Assembly (NCBI GenBank): GCA_002440705.1 | Contig: DJVA01000037.1 | Span: forward strand, 1-30,219 | Reading direction: 5' to 3' | Length of the DNA stretch: 30,219 nt | DNA from: Flavobacteriaceae bacterium UBA6268 | GTDB lineage: Bacteria > Bacteroidota > Bacteroidia > Flavobacteriales > Flavobacteriaceae | Shown here: in pieces, positions 23,384-30,219 of the stretch | Layout of the letters: every line of letters begins with the position of its first letter | Position numbering within the stretch: position 1 is the stretch's first letter | Notes under the pieces: generated by a model | Seen by the model: the letters and a program-made list of their open reading frames with translations, nothing else | What the model was told of the DNA's origin: nothing | The model's database searches: none | Position numbers and translations under genes: made by a program

Positions 23384-23760
23384 GTAAAATGAATTTTGAA
23401 ATTCTCATTTCCTTGGTGGCCATAGGGGTGTTGGCTGGTGTTTTCAGTGGTTTTATGGGTGTTGGTGGCGGTGTTGTAATGATCCCTTTGTTGATGCTTT
23501 TCTTGGGGTACGATCAACACCAGGCACAAGGCATGAGCCTGGCCGTTCTAGCAGTGCCTGTTACTTTTGTAGCGGCCTACACCTATCACAAGTCTGGTTA
23601 TCCCATCGACTGGAACTATGCCCTTACCATTGCGGCCTGTTTTGTGGTAGGAGGTTTTATTGGGTCCAAACTGGCGGTAAAAATCGATCAGAATCTGTTG
23701 AAAAAAATCTTTGCCGTGGTTTTGGTCTTTGCCGCCGTTAAGTTGTTTTTTTCTAAGTAA
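23380..23760 (+). CDS. Half-size TauE/SafE-family membrane permease
   Basis: A 126-aa inner-membrane protein with four predicted helices (about 6-27, 36-68 as two close segments, 85-105 and 109-123). GVFSGFMGVGGGVVMIPLLM is the hallmark Gly-rich start of TauE/SafE (DUF81) transporters, which move sulfite, sulfonates or related anions. Family members are usually about 250 aa with two such halves, so this is a single repeat that would need to dimerise. The stop at 23760 is clean and followed by another gene, so there is no sign of recent truncation. It is coupled to the transglycosylase gene by a 4-bp overlap. Its TAA abuts the convergent thioredoxin-like gene. Confidence 0.9.
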   Translation: MSKMNFEILISLVAIGVLAGVFSGFMGVGGGVVMIPLLMLFLGYDQHQAQGMSLAVLAVPVTFVAAYTYHKSGYPIDWNYALTIAACFVVGGFIGSKLAVKIDQNLLKKIFAVVLVFAAVKLFFSK

Positions 23761-24441
23761 TCATTTCTCCTCCAGCGCTGCTTTCAGTAAAGATATCCCA
23801 CTGGTATATGTTTGGTAGTTGTTGTTGTATGAAGTAGAATAATCTTCTCCGTAGGGATGGAAGAAGTTTCTTCGGACATCCAATATTTTTTTGTCCTTAT
23901 CGATAAAAAAGGAAGTGGGAAAACCTAGGCTGTGTTTCATCACACGGATGATGAAATCGCTTCGGTTTTGTTTTTCATCCACATAAAGTATGGTGATTTT
24001 ATTGTTGAGTTCGTGTTTCATTTTCCGGATCTTCTTTTTCGACCCCCAGAAGAGCATCACAAAATCAATTTCATTATGATAAGCATCCACTATATCATTC
24101 AGGGCAGGGATTTCGCCTATGCCCGGCGTGCACCAAGAGGCATAGGTAATAAGGTAAATGGGTTTTTCAAAATCGTACATTTCGATGCGACGCCCCGAAA
24201 ATTTACTTACCCTGAAATTGTCCAAATAGCTTCCCTTTACCACATTTTCAACCAATGAGTCAAACAAAAATTGGGCGCGTTCCTCATCCTTTCGGATGTA
24301 TGCCTTTTTGGCTTTAATACGGTATTTACGGATGTTTTGTCCTATCGATTCGGAAAAATAAGTCTTGGGCCCTGTTGATTGGGAGAGCGTAGGTAAGTAG
24401 GCCAATAAGAACAGGGTAAGGAGCAATTTACCCATAGGCAT
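23761..24441 (-). CDS. Exported TlpA-like thioredoxin-fold protein lacking the second active-site Cys
   Basis: A 226-aa periplasmic protein with a signal peptide (MGKLLLTLFLLAYLPTLSQS). The thioredoxin fold starts near residue 90: YLITYASWCTPGIGEIPALNDIV carries the position of the WCxPC motif, but the second cysteine is Gly (WCTPG, codon GGC). The cis-Pro loop GFPTSFFIDKD is intact near 172-182. Without the CxxC pair it cannot be a normal dithiol oxidoreductase; a monothiol, chaperone-like or binding role is possible. Residues 30-85 are a charged helical extension. The start may be the ATG at 24441 or 24435. A consensus promoter precedes it at 24460-24492. Confidence 0.88.
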   Translation of the reverse strand: MPMGKLLLTLFLLAYLPTLSQSTGPKTYFSESIGQNIRKYRIKAKKAYIRKDEERAQFLFDSLVENVVKGSYLDNFRVSKFSGRRIEMYDFEKPIYLITYASWCTPGIGEIPALNDIVDAYHNEIDFVMLFWGSKKKIRKMKHELNNKITILYVDEKQNRSDFIIRVMKHSLGFPTSFFIDKDKKILDVRRNFFHPYGEDYSTSYNNNYQTYTSGISLLKAALEEK

Positions 24442-24459
24442 ACGATTTGGTTAGCAGTA

Positions 24460-24492
24460 CAAAAGTAACAATGCCAGCTAAAAACTCCCAAA
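24460..24492 (-). promoter_or_regulatory. Promoter of the TlpA-like gene
   Basis: On the minus strand TTTG (24489-24492) is followed by 21 bases and TACTTTTG (24460-24467), a good Bacteroidota promoter. The start would be near 24453, about 12 bases before the ATG. Confidence 0.65.
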
Positions 24493-24538
24493 ATGTAGGA
24501 AATTTTTTACTTTTAAAGAATTAATTTTCAGGAATTTA

Positions 24539-25105
24539 TTAACGGAACTTCCCGCCACGGCCTGCTCGACCGTACTGCTGTTTGGGTATGCCTACTTTCT
24601 TCATCTGTTGTTGCATCATCTTGATTTGTTCGTTAAGCATGTTGTGTTTGTCCAATTTTTTGGCTTCAGAAAGTAAGCTTTCTGCTTCCCTTTTTCGGTT
24701 TTTGGTCATGGCAATTCCTGCAAGGTTCAGTTTCACCATGGCCATATCGGCATCCATATTGAGTCCCAATTTTTCTGCCTTGCGGAAAAAACGCTCGGCT
24801 TCATTCATATTGGTTTGGGAAACCATCAACCCATTAAGGTAGTGGTAATAGCCCTGCTGTTTTTTGATTAGGGCACCTTCTGGGTGCTTAATACGATCCA
24901 ACCATTTTTTGGCCCCGGGAAAATCCTGTTTTCGAAGCCTTAAGAATGCCAGTAAAATCATTTCATTTCTGAAGTAGAGGAATACAAAGACCAGCGAGAG
25001 TAGAAAATACATGATGCCATTTCCAATATTTCCTTCAACAAATTGCCAAATGGACAATCCCAAAATGATGGCAGTAAGGACTAATTTTATATTTTTATTG
25101 AACAT
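24539..25105 (-). CDS. Small membrane protein with TPR-like helical domain
   Basis: A 188-aa protein. Two N-terminal TM helices (about 8-24 and 28-48) precede a soluble helical domain with TPR-like spacing: YYHYLNGLMVSQTNMNEAERFFRKAEKLG, then MVKLNLAGIAMTKNRKREAESLLSEAKKLDKHN. It ends in a basic Gly/Arg tail, GRAGRGGKFR. No specific function is known; TPR domains bind proteins. I start at the ATG at 25105 (MFNKNIKLVL), not at 25162, because a TACCTTTG minus-7 box lies at 25129-25136, between them, so the longer start would be upstream of transcription. It is divergent from rpmH. Confidence 0.85.
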   Translation of the reverse strand: MFNKNIKLVLTAIILGLSIWQFVEGNIGNGIMYFLLSLVFVFLYFRNEMILLAFLRLRKQDFPGAKKWLDRIKHPEGALIKKQQGYYHYLNGLMVSQTNMNEAERFFRKAEKLGLNMDADMAMVKLNLAGIAMTKNRKREAESLLSEAKKLDKHNMLNEQIKMMQQQMKKVGIPKQQYGRAGRGGKFR

Positions 25106-25128
25106 GAGGGTAGATTTCCAATGGGAGG

Positions 25129-25136
25129 CAAAGGTA
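25129..25136 (-). promoter_or_regulatory. Minus-7 box of the TPR-like membrane protein gene
   Basis: On the minus strand this is TACCTTTG, matching TAnnTTTG, 23 bases before the ATG at 25105. No proper minus-33 TTTG is at the usual distance. It decides the start codon of this gene. Confidence 0.5.
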
Positions 25137-25169
25137 CAAAAACAAACAAAAAATATTTTCATAATTCGG

Positions 25170-25200
25170 TTTGTCCAAGTAAAAAATGATTGTATATTTG
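25170..25200 (+). promoter_or_regulatory. Promoter of rpmH
   Basis: TTTG (25170-25173), 19 bases, then TATATTTG (25193-25200): an exact consensus. The leader to the ATG at 25266 is about 60 nt. Confidence 0.85.
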
Positions 25201-25265
25201 CACCCGACTTTCAGAAAAGGTCCAAGCATTGAAGTTTTAGAGGAAGATTTATAACCTTAGTTACC

Positions 25266-25424
25266 ATGAAAAGAACATTTCAGCCATCCAAAAGGAAAAG
25301 ACGAAACAAACACGGTTTCAGGGAGCGTATGGCTACCGTAAACGGACGCAAAGTATTGGCCGCCCGTCGCGCAAAGGGAAGGAAAAAACTATCGGTATCC
25401 TCTGAACCCCGTCACAAAAAATAA
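25266..25424 (+). CDS. rpmH: Ribosomal protein L34
   Basis: A 52-aa, strongly basic 50S subunit protein. MKRTFQPSKRKRRNKHGFRE followed by RMATVNGRKVLAARRAKGRK is the unmistakable L34 sequence; the family is 44-52 aa, so this is full length with a short Ser/Glu-containing C-terminal extension (SVSSEPRHKK). In many bacteria rpmH lies beside rnpA and dnaA; here neither is present, as is common in Bacteroidota. It is a single-gene unit with a consensus promoter upstream and a strong terminator downstream. Confidence 0.98.
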   Translation: MKRTFQPSKRKRRNKHGFRERMATVNGRKVLAARRAKGRKKLSVSSEPRHKK

Positions 25425-25442
25425 TGTTGATAACTCATAAAT

Positions 25443-25477
25443 AAAAAGGTGTTGTTTCCAAACAGCACCTTTTTTTT
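25443..25477 (+). terminator. Intrinsic terminator of rpmH
   Basis: The stem GGTGTTGTT/AACAGCACC (25448-25456 with 25461-25469; one T-G pair) has a TCCA loop, is extended by A-T pairs, and is followed by eight T residues from 25470. It separates rpmH from carB. Confidence 0.92.
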
Positions 25478-25527
25478 ATACCCTAACGAAATCGTATTTT
25501 TAAAAACCGAAAAAAGTTCTGCAAAAA

Positions 25528-28380
25528 ATGCCCAAAAACAACGATCTCAAATCCATTCTCATTATCGGCTCAGGCCCTATTATTATTGGACAAGCATGCG
25601 AATTTGATTATTCAGGCTCTCAAGCGCTTCGTTCCCTAAAGGAAGATGGAATTGAAACAATTTTGATCAATTCCAATCCTGCAACAATCATGACCGATCC
25701 TGTGATGGCCGATCATATTTACCTGCTGCCCCTCACCACAAAATCGATTTTAAAAATACTTAGGAAGCACCCGCAAATCGATGCGGTACTGCCCACCATG
25801 GGGGGGCAAACGGCGTTGAACCTGTGTATTGAAGCTGATGAAAAAGGGATATGGAAGGATTTTGACATAAAAATTATTGGTGTAGACATTAATGCGATCA
25901 ATATCACCGAAGACCGGGAGCAATTCCGGGCTTTGATGGGCAAGATTGGGATTCCCATGGCGCCACAAGCTACTGCAAATTCATACCTCAAAGGGAAAGA
26001 AATTGCACAAGAGTTTGGTTTTCCTCTGGTGATCCGCTCATCATTTACCTTGGGTGGAGCAGGAGCCTCTATTGTGTATAAGGCCGAAGACTTTGACAGG
26101 CATTTAAAACACGGATTGGAAGTTTCCCCCATTCATGAAGTGATGATCGATAAGGCGATGATGGGGTGGAAGGAATACGAATTGGAATTACTGCGCGACA
26201 ATAACGATAATGTAGTTATTATCTGTACTATTGAAAACATGGACCCCATGGGCATCCATACTGGGGATTCCATAACAGTAGCGCCTGCGATGACCTTGAG
26301 CGATGTAACATTTCAACGCATGCGGGATATGGCCATCCATATGATGCGAAGCATTGGAAATTTTGCTGGGGGTTGTAATGTGCAATTTGCCGTAAGTCCC
26401 GATGAAAAGGAAGATATTATTGCCATCGAAATTAATCCAAGGGTATCCCGTTCTTCGGCATTGGCCTCTAAGGCCACAGGGTATCCCATTGCAAAGATTG
26501 CAGCAAAATTGGCTATCGGGTACAACCTGGATGAGCTAAACAACCAAATTACTAAATCTACTTCAGCCTTATTTGAGCCTACACTGGACTACGTGATCGT
26601 AAAAATACCACGGTGGAATTTCGATAAATTTGAAGGAGCCGATCGAACGTTAGGACTTCAAATGAAAGCCGTAGGTGAAGTAATGGGTATCGGGCGTTCC
26701 TTTCAAGAAGCCCTGCACAAGGCCACACAATCCCTTGAAATTAAACGTAATGGATTAGGGGCCGATGGAAAAAGCTACACCAATTACGATCAAATCATTG
26801 AAAAACTCACCCATGCAAGCTGGGATCGGGTTTTTGTAATTTATGATGCCATCCAGATGGGGATTCCATTAAGCCGAATCCATGAAATCACCAAGATTGA
26901 TATGTGGTTCCTTCGGCAGTACGAAGAATTGTATTTACTGGAAAAGGAAATTTCAAGGTTTACCTTAGACACCCTTCCTAGGGAACTCCTGCTGGAAGCC
27001 AAACAAAAAGGCTACGGCGATCGCCAAATTGCCCATATGTTGCAGTGCTTGGAAAGCCAAGTAAACAAAAAACGTGAAGAACTGAATGTGCAGCGGGTGT
27101 ACAAATTGGTTGATACTTGTGCTGCAGAGTTTAAAGCAGAAACACCTTATTACTACTCCACGTTTGAAAACGAAATGGTGGTTTCTGGAAAGAAGCCGTA
27201 TTCCGAAAATGATAGCGTGGTTACCGAAAAGAAAAAAATCATTGTGTTGGGCTCAGGCCCCAATCGTATTGGACAAGGAATTGAATTCGATTATTGCTGT
27301 GTGCATGGGGTACTGGCAGCTGCCGAATGTGGGTACGAAACCATTATGATCAACTGTAATCCCGAAACGGTTTCAACCGATTTTGACGTAGCCGATAAGC
27401 TCTATTTCGAACCCGTTTTCTGGGAACACATCTACGATATCATCCGCCATGAAAAACCTGAAGGGGTTATCGTGCAACTTGGGGGGCAAACAGCTCTGAA
27501 ACTTGCGGAAAAGTTGGACCGCTATGGCATCAAAATTATGGGCACGACCTTTCAATCGTTGGATTTGGCAGAGGATCGAGGTAGTTTTTCAACCCTGTTG
27601 AAGGAAAACAACATTCCATACCCCGAATTTGGAACTGCCGAAACCACTGATGAAGCCCTGGCGCTTGCCGATCAGCTGGATTTTCCCTTGTTAATTCGCC
27701 CTTCGTATGTGTTGGGCGGTCAAGGCATGAAAATCGTCATCAACAAGCGCGAATTGGAAGAGCACGTGGTGGATCTTCTCCGAAAAATCCCCAATAATAA
27801 ATTGTTGTTGGATCATTACCTGGATGGCGCTATCGAAGCGGAAGCAGATGCCATTTGTGATGGGGAGAATGTCTACATCATCGGGATCATGGAACACATA
27901 GAACCCTGTGGGGTCCATTCGGGCGATTCCAATGCTACGTTGCCGCCGTTCAACTTGGGGGATTTAATTATTCAGCAAATAAAAGACCACACCAAAAAGA
28001 TTGCATTGGCCCTCAATACCGTGGGTCTTATCAACATCCAATTTGCCATAAAAGATGACAACGTTTACATCATTGAGGCCAATCCACGTGCCTCCCGTAC
28101 GGTACCTTTTATTGCAAAAGCTTACGGAGAACCCTATGTGAACTATGCAACAAAAATCATGTTAGGGCAAAACAAACTATCCGACTTCAAATTTAATCCC
28201 CATTTGGAAGGCTATGCCATCAAACAGCCGGTTTTCAGTTTCAACAAATTCCCGAATGTCGACAAAAAACTGGGACCCGAAATGAAAAGTACCGGAGAGA
28301 GCATTCTCTTTATTGAGAGTCTGAAGGATGATGAATTCTACGAATTGTATTCCAGGAGAAAAATGTATTTGAATAAATAG
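25528..28380 (+). CDS. carB: Carbamoyl-phosphate synthase large subunit without MGS domain
   Basis: A 950-aa synthetase subunit that makes carbamoyl phosphate from bicarbonate, ammonia (channelled from CarA) and two ATP, feeding arginine and pyrimidine synthesis. Two homologous halves are clear. The first starts SILIIGSGPIIIGQACEFDYSG, with ATP-grasp elements IRSSFTLGGAG and INPRVSRSSALASKATG. The second starts IIVLGSGPNRIGQGIEFDYCC, with IRPSYVLGGQGMKI and ANPRASRTVPFIAKAYG. The protein ends shortly after LGPEMKSTGESILFIESLKDDEFYELY. E. coli CarB has about 120 further residues forming the methylglyoxal-synthase-like domain that binds UMP and ornithine; that domain is absent, so allosteric control should differ. 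The TAG is clean. carA is not in the window. Confidence 0.97.
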   Translation: MPKNNDLKSILIIGSGPIIIGQACEFDYSGSQALRSLKEDGIETILINSNPATIMTDPVMADHIYLLPLTTKSILKILRKHPQIDAVLPTMGGQTALNLCIEADEKGIWKDFDIKIIGVDINAINITEDREQFRALMGKIGIPMAPQATANSYLKGKEIAQEFGFPLVIRSSFTLGGAGASIVYKAEDFDRHLKHGLEVSPIHEVMIDKAMMGWKEYELELLRDNNDNVVIICTIENMDPMGIHTGDSITVAPAMTLSDVTFQRMRDMAIHMMRSIGNFAGGCNVQFAVSPDEKEDIIAIEINPRVSRSSALASKATGYPIAKIAAKLAIGYNLDELNNQITKSTSALFEPTLDYVIVKIPRWNFDKFEGADRTLGLQMKAVGEVMGIGRSFQEALHKATQSLEIKRNGLGADGKSYTNYDQIIEKLTHASWDRVFVIYDAIQMGIPLSRIHEITKIDMWFLRQYEELYLLEKEISRFTLDTLPRELLLEAKQKGYGDRQIAHMLQCLESQVNKKREELNVQRVYKLVDTCAAEFKAETPYYYSTFENEMVVSGKKPYSENDSVVTEKKKIIVLGSGPNRIGQGIEFDYCCVHGVLAAAECGYETIMINCNPETVSTDFDVADKLYFEPVFWEHIYDIIRHEKPEGVIVQLGGQTALKLAEKLDRYGIKIMGTTFQSLDLAEDRGSFSTLLKENNIPYPEFGTAETTDEALALADQLDFPLLIRPSYVLGGQGMKIVINKRELEEHVVDLLRKIPNNKLLLDHYLDGAIEAEADAICDGENVYIIGIMEHIEPCGVHSGDSNATLPPFNLGDLIIQQIKDHTKKIALALNTVGLINIQFAIKDDNVYIIEANPRASRTVPFIAKAYGEPYVNYATKIMLGQNKLSDFKFNPHLEGYAIKQPVFSFNKFPNVDKKLGPEMKSTGESILFIESLKDDEFYELYSRRKMYLNK

Positions 28381-28401
28381 AATAATGTTTTATCATTGGG
28401 G

Positions 28402-30219
28402 ATGAAAAAACTTTTTTTGATTCTTGGCATAATTATCCTGCCAATTGTTGGTTTTGCACAAAGGGCACTACCCAATGAGGAGGATCTGGTTAATGCCAAA
28501 TCACTATCCAAACGCTACGAGGACGAGCGGTTGATCATCACCGATATTGCTATCGAAGTGAATTTCCAACTGAATAGGGCGAAGGGGATGGTTGGAGCCA
28601 CACTCAGTACCAAAACGGATTTTCTGAACATTGGTTCCGCATTTCGAATGAAATACCCCGTAATCTATGATTCCGAATCTGATGTGGTAGCGTTTACGGT
28701 TAGGGACCATCGTAGTAAATTCCTAACCCCAACCATTCAGGATGAATATTTGGAAAATAGTGATTTATTCCATTCCGATTACCGGGTAAAATATACGACC
28801 CTCGATTTTCCGTTACAGGGAATCAAAAAATCGGTTTCCACAAAGCAGGAATATTCCGATGTCAAATACTTGACCAGTATTTATTGTTCCGAGGAATTTA
28901 GGATTCTGAAGGGAACGATCAAAATTGTGATTCCCGATTGGCTGGAAGTAGCTGTAAATGAATATTATTTGGACCAATTTTCTATAGACAAAACGGTTGC
29001 CAACGATAAGGGGAACAAAATCATTACCTATTCCTACAAAGACCTTTCTCCCATGTATCAGGAAGCTCATTCCCCAGGGCCATCGCATACGTATCCTCAC
29101 CTAGTGATTGTAGCCAAATCCTATTCAACTGGGAATGAGAAATTTACCCTTTTTTCAGAAGTCGATGACCTCTATCAATGGTACCATGGCCTTATTGGGA
29201 ACGTGGTGGAAGAGCCAAAAGTGTATCGGGAAAAGGTCCAGGAAATTACCGCAAACTGTCAAAGCCCACAGGAAAAGGCACAAAAAATATTTTATTGGGT
29301 ACAAGACAATATACGCTACGTTGCTTTTGAGGACGGCATTGCAGGTTTTCAGCCTACTGCCCCTCAAGAAGTCTTCGAAAAACGCTATGGGGATTGCAAA
29401 GGCATGGCTATTCTTACCAAGAGTATGCTACAGGAAGCAGGCCTCGATGCCAGCTTGGTTTGGATTGGTACCGACCGACTGGTTTACGATTATAGTTTTC
29501 CATCCCTCGCGGTGGACAATCACATGATTTGTGCATTGCGAATGAACGAAAAGCTTTATTTTTTGGATGCCACCGAAAAATACAGTGAATTTGGGACCTA
29601 TGCCACCCGTATTGCTGGAAGGGAGGCCATGATTGATGGACAAGGGAGCTACACGCTGATGAGGGTTCCGGAAAATACCACACAAAATGAAGAGGCCACA
29701 GACATAAAACTTCTGTTTGGTCCGGAAAGCCTAAAAGGAATTGGGGCCCGCACTTATCAAGGGGAGTCGAAAGTTTGGTTTCAAAATTACCTGCATTCTT
29801 TTGGCAGGGACGAACAATCGGACGTGCTTGCCAGTTTATTGAGCAATAATAACACCAATGCCAAGGTCTATGTGGGGAATGATTTTGATAGTGACGTTCG
29901 TGGAAACCAATTGCAAGTTCCTTTCACCATCCTCATGGAGAATTCCGTGAGTGAATTTGATGGTACTTATTATGTGGATATTGACACGGAAACCTACAAG
30001 AATCTTGACCTGTCAGAACGAAAAAATGACTATTTGGTTCCTTTTAAGGAGAAAGTGGTTACTGAAATCACCATCGAAGTGCCGAATGGTTTTGAAGTGG
30101 TGGAAATGCCTGAAAGTCTTTTGATTCAGAACGATTTGGTAGATATTACCGTGGATTACAACAACCAAAATGTAAGCTCGGGCAATCAAGTGTCCTACCG
30201 CAAGAGCATCAACTTCAAA
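28402..30219 (+). CDS. Exported DUF3857/transglutaminase-like protein, 3' partial
   Basis: The frame is open from the ATG at 28402 to the window end (606 codons), so the C-terminus is missing. A signal peptide (MKKLFLILGIIILPIVGFAQ) exports it to the periplasm or beyond. Residues about 50-260 form a beta-rich DUF3857-like domain. The transglutaminase-like (papain-fold) core follows with a full apparent triad: Cys332 in RYGDCKGMA, His374 in VDNHMICAL and Asp389 in YFLDATEK. Such proteins may be proteases, amidases or transglutaminases; substrate unknown. It lies 21 bp behind carB on the same strand, but the functional link is unclear. Confidence 0.92.
   Translation, partial: MKKLFLILGIIILPIVGFAQRALPNEEDLVNAKSLSKRYEDERLIITDIAIEVNFQLNRAKGMVGATLSTKTDFLNIGSAFRMKYPVIYDSESDVVAFTVRDHRSKFLTPTIQDEYLENSDLFHSDYRVKYTTLDFPLQGIKKSVSTKQEYSDVKYLTSIYCSEEFRILKGTIKIVIPDWLEVAVNEYYLDQFSIDKTVANDKGNKIITYSYKDLSPMYQEAHSPGPSHTYPHLVIVAKSYSTGNEKFTLFSEVDDLYQWYHGLIGNVVEEPKVYREKVQEITANCQSPQEKAQKIFYWVQDNIRYVAFEDGIAGFQPTAPQEVFEKRYGDCKGMAILTKSMLQEAGLDASLVWIGTDRLVYDYSFPSLAVDNHMICALRMNEKLYFLDATEKYSEFGTYATRIAGREAMIDGQGSYTLMRVPENTTQNEEATDIKLLFGPESLKGIGARTYQGESKVWFQNYLHSFGRDEQSDVLASLLSNNNTNAKVYVGNDFDSDVRGNQLQVPFTILMENSVSEFDGTYYVDIDTETYKNLDLSERKNDYLVPFKEKVVTEITIEVPNGFEVVEMPESLLIQNDLVDITVDYNNQNVSSGNQVSYRKSINFK

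Noticed and set aside
29135..29527. 130-codon plus-strand frame inside the transglutaminase-like gene
   Set aside because: The long open frame from 28402 has a signal peptide and a Cys-His-Asp triad; the shorter frame is an out-of-phase shadow.

Overview
The window looks like chromosomal DNA from a member of the Flavobacteriia (Bacteroidota), probably a marine Flavobacteriaceae. The evidence is: two secreted proteins with C-terminal type IX secretion sorting domains; a DUF4199 protein; an alternative GlmU-family protein; a CarB that stops after its second ATP-grasp half; a cysteine-free type B L31; and promoters of the Bacteroidota form TTTG-N19-TAnnTTTG. It reads as an ordinary, gene-dense core region. 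I see no phage, IS element, CRISPR array, tRNA or rRNA.

Layout. 1-6 kb: a 5'-truncated T9SS cargo protein (+) closed by a strong terminator; an RNA m5C methyltransferase and a secreted T9SS endonuclease I abutting on the minus strand; a BNR-repeat lipoprotein (+). 5.5-7.0 kb: an ECF sigma factor, a one-TM candidate anti-sigma protein and a CpxP-like periplasmic protein (-). 7.0-7.5 kb: a 474-bp gene-free gap holding two small-RNA-like units, each with promoter, C-rich hairpin and intrinsic terminator, plus a promoter/start-site relic between them. 7.5-12.6 kb: minus-strand phosphohexomutase/MsbA-like ABC exporter pair, and a DUF4199/glycosyltransferase pair. 12.7-14.2 kb: rpmE2 and a GlmU-family protein (+). 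14.2-19.2 kb: a minus-strand block with an ABC ATPase, a 594-aa membrane protein with a large soluble region, a family-5 solute-binding lipoprotein and a small membrane protein. 19.3-24.4 kb: mtaB (+), pirin and GNAT genes (-), alpha/beta hydrolase, lytic transglycosylase and half-size TauE/SafE (+), and a TlpA-like protein lacking the second cysteine (-). 24.5-30.2 kb: a small membrane TPR-like protein (-), rpmH, carB and a 3'-truncated transglutaminase-like protein (+).

The most unusual content is the 7.1-7.5 kb RNA cluster. Two units share the same start-site region, a 10-bp stem with a 13-nt loop showing AGCCCCAA, and a terminator hairpin. The terminator loop of one unit repeats AGCCCCAA; that of the other carries GGGGCT, the complement of the motif's core. 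Next in interest are an ECF sigma factor whose full-length frame has no ATG, GTG or TTG at its N-terminus and appears to start at ATA, and the unconventional ABC transporter block. Four convergent gene pairs touch or overlap with no space for a terminator.
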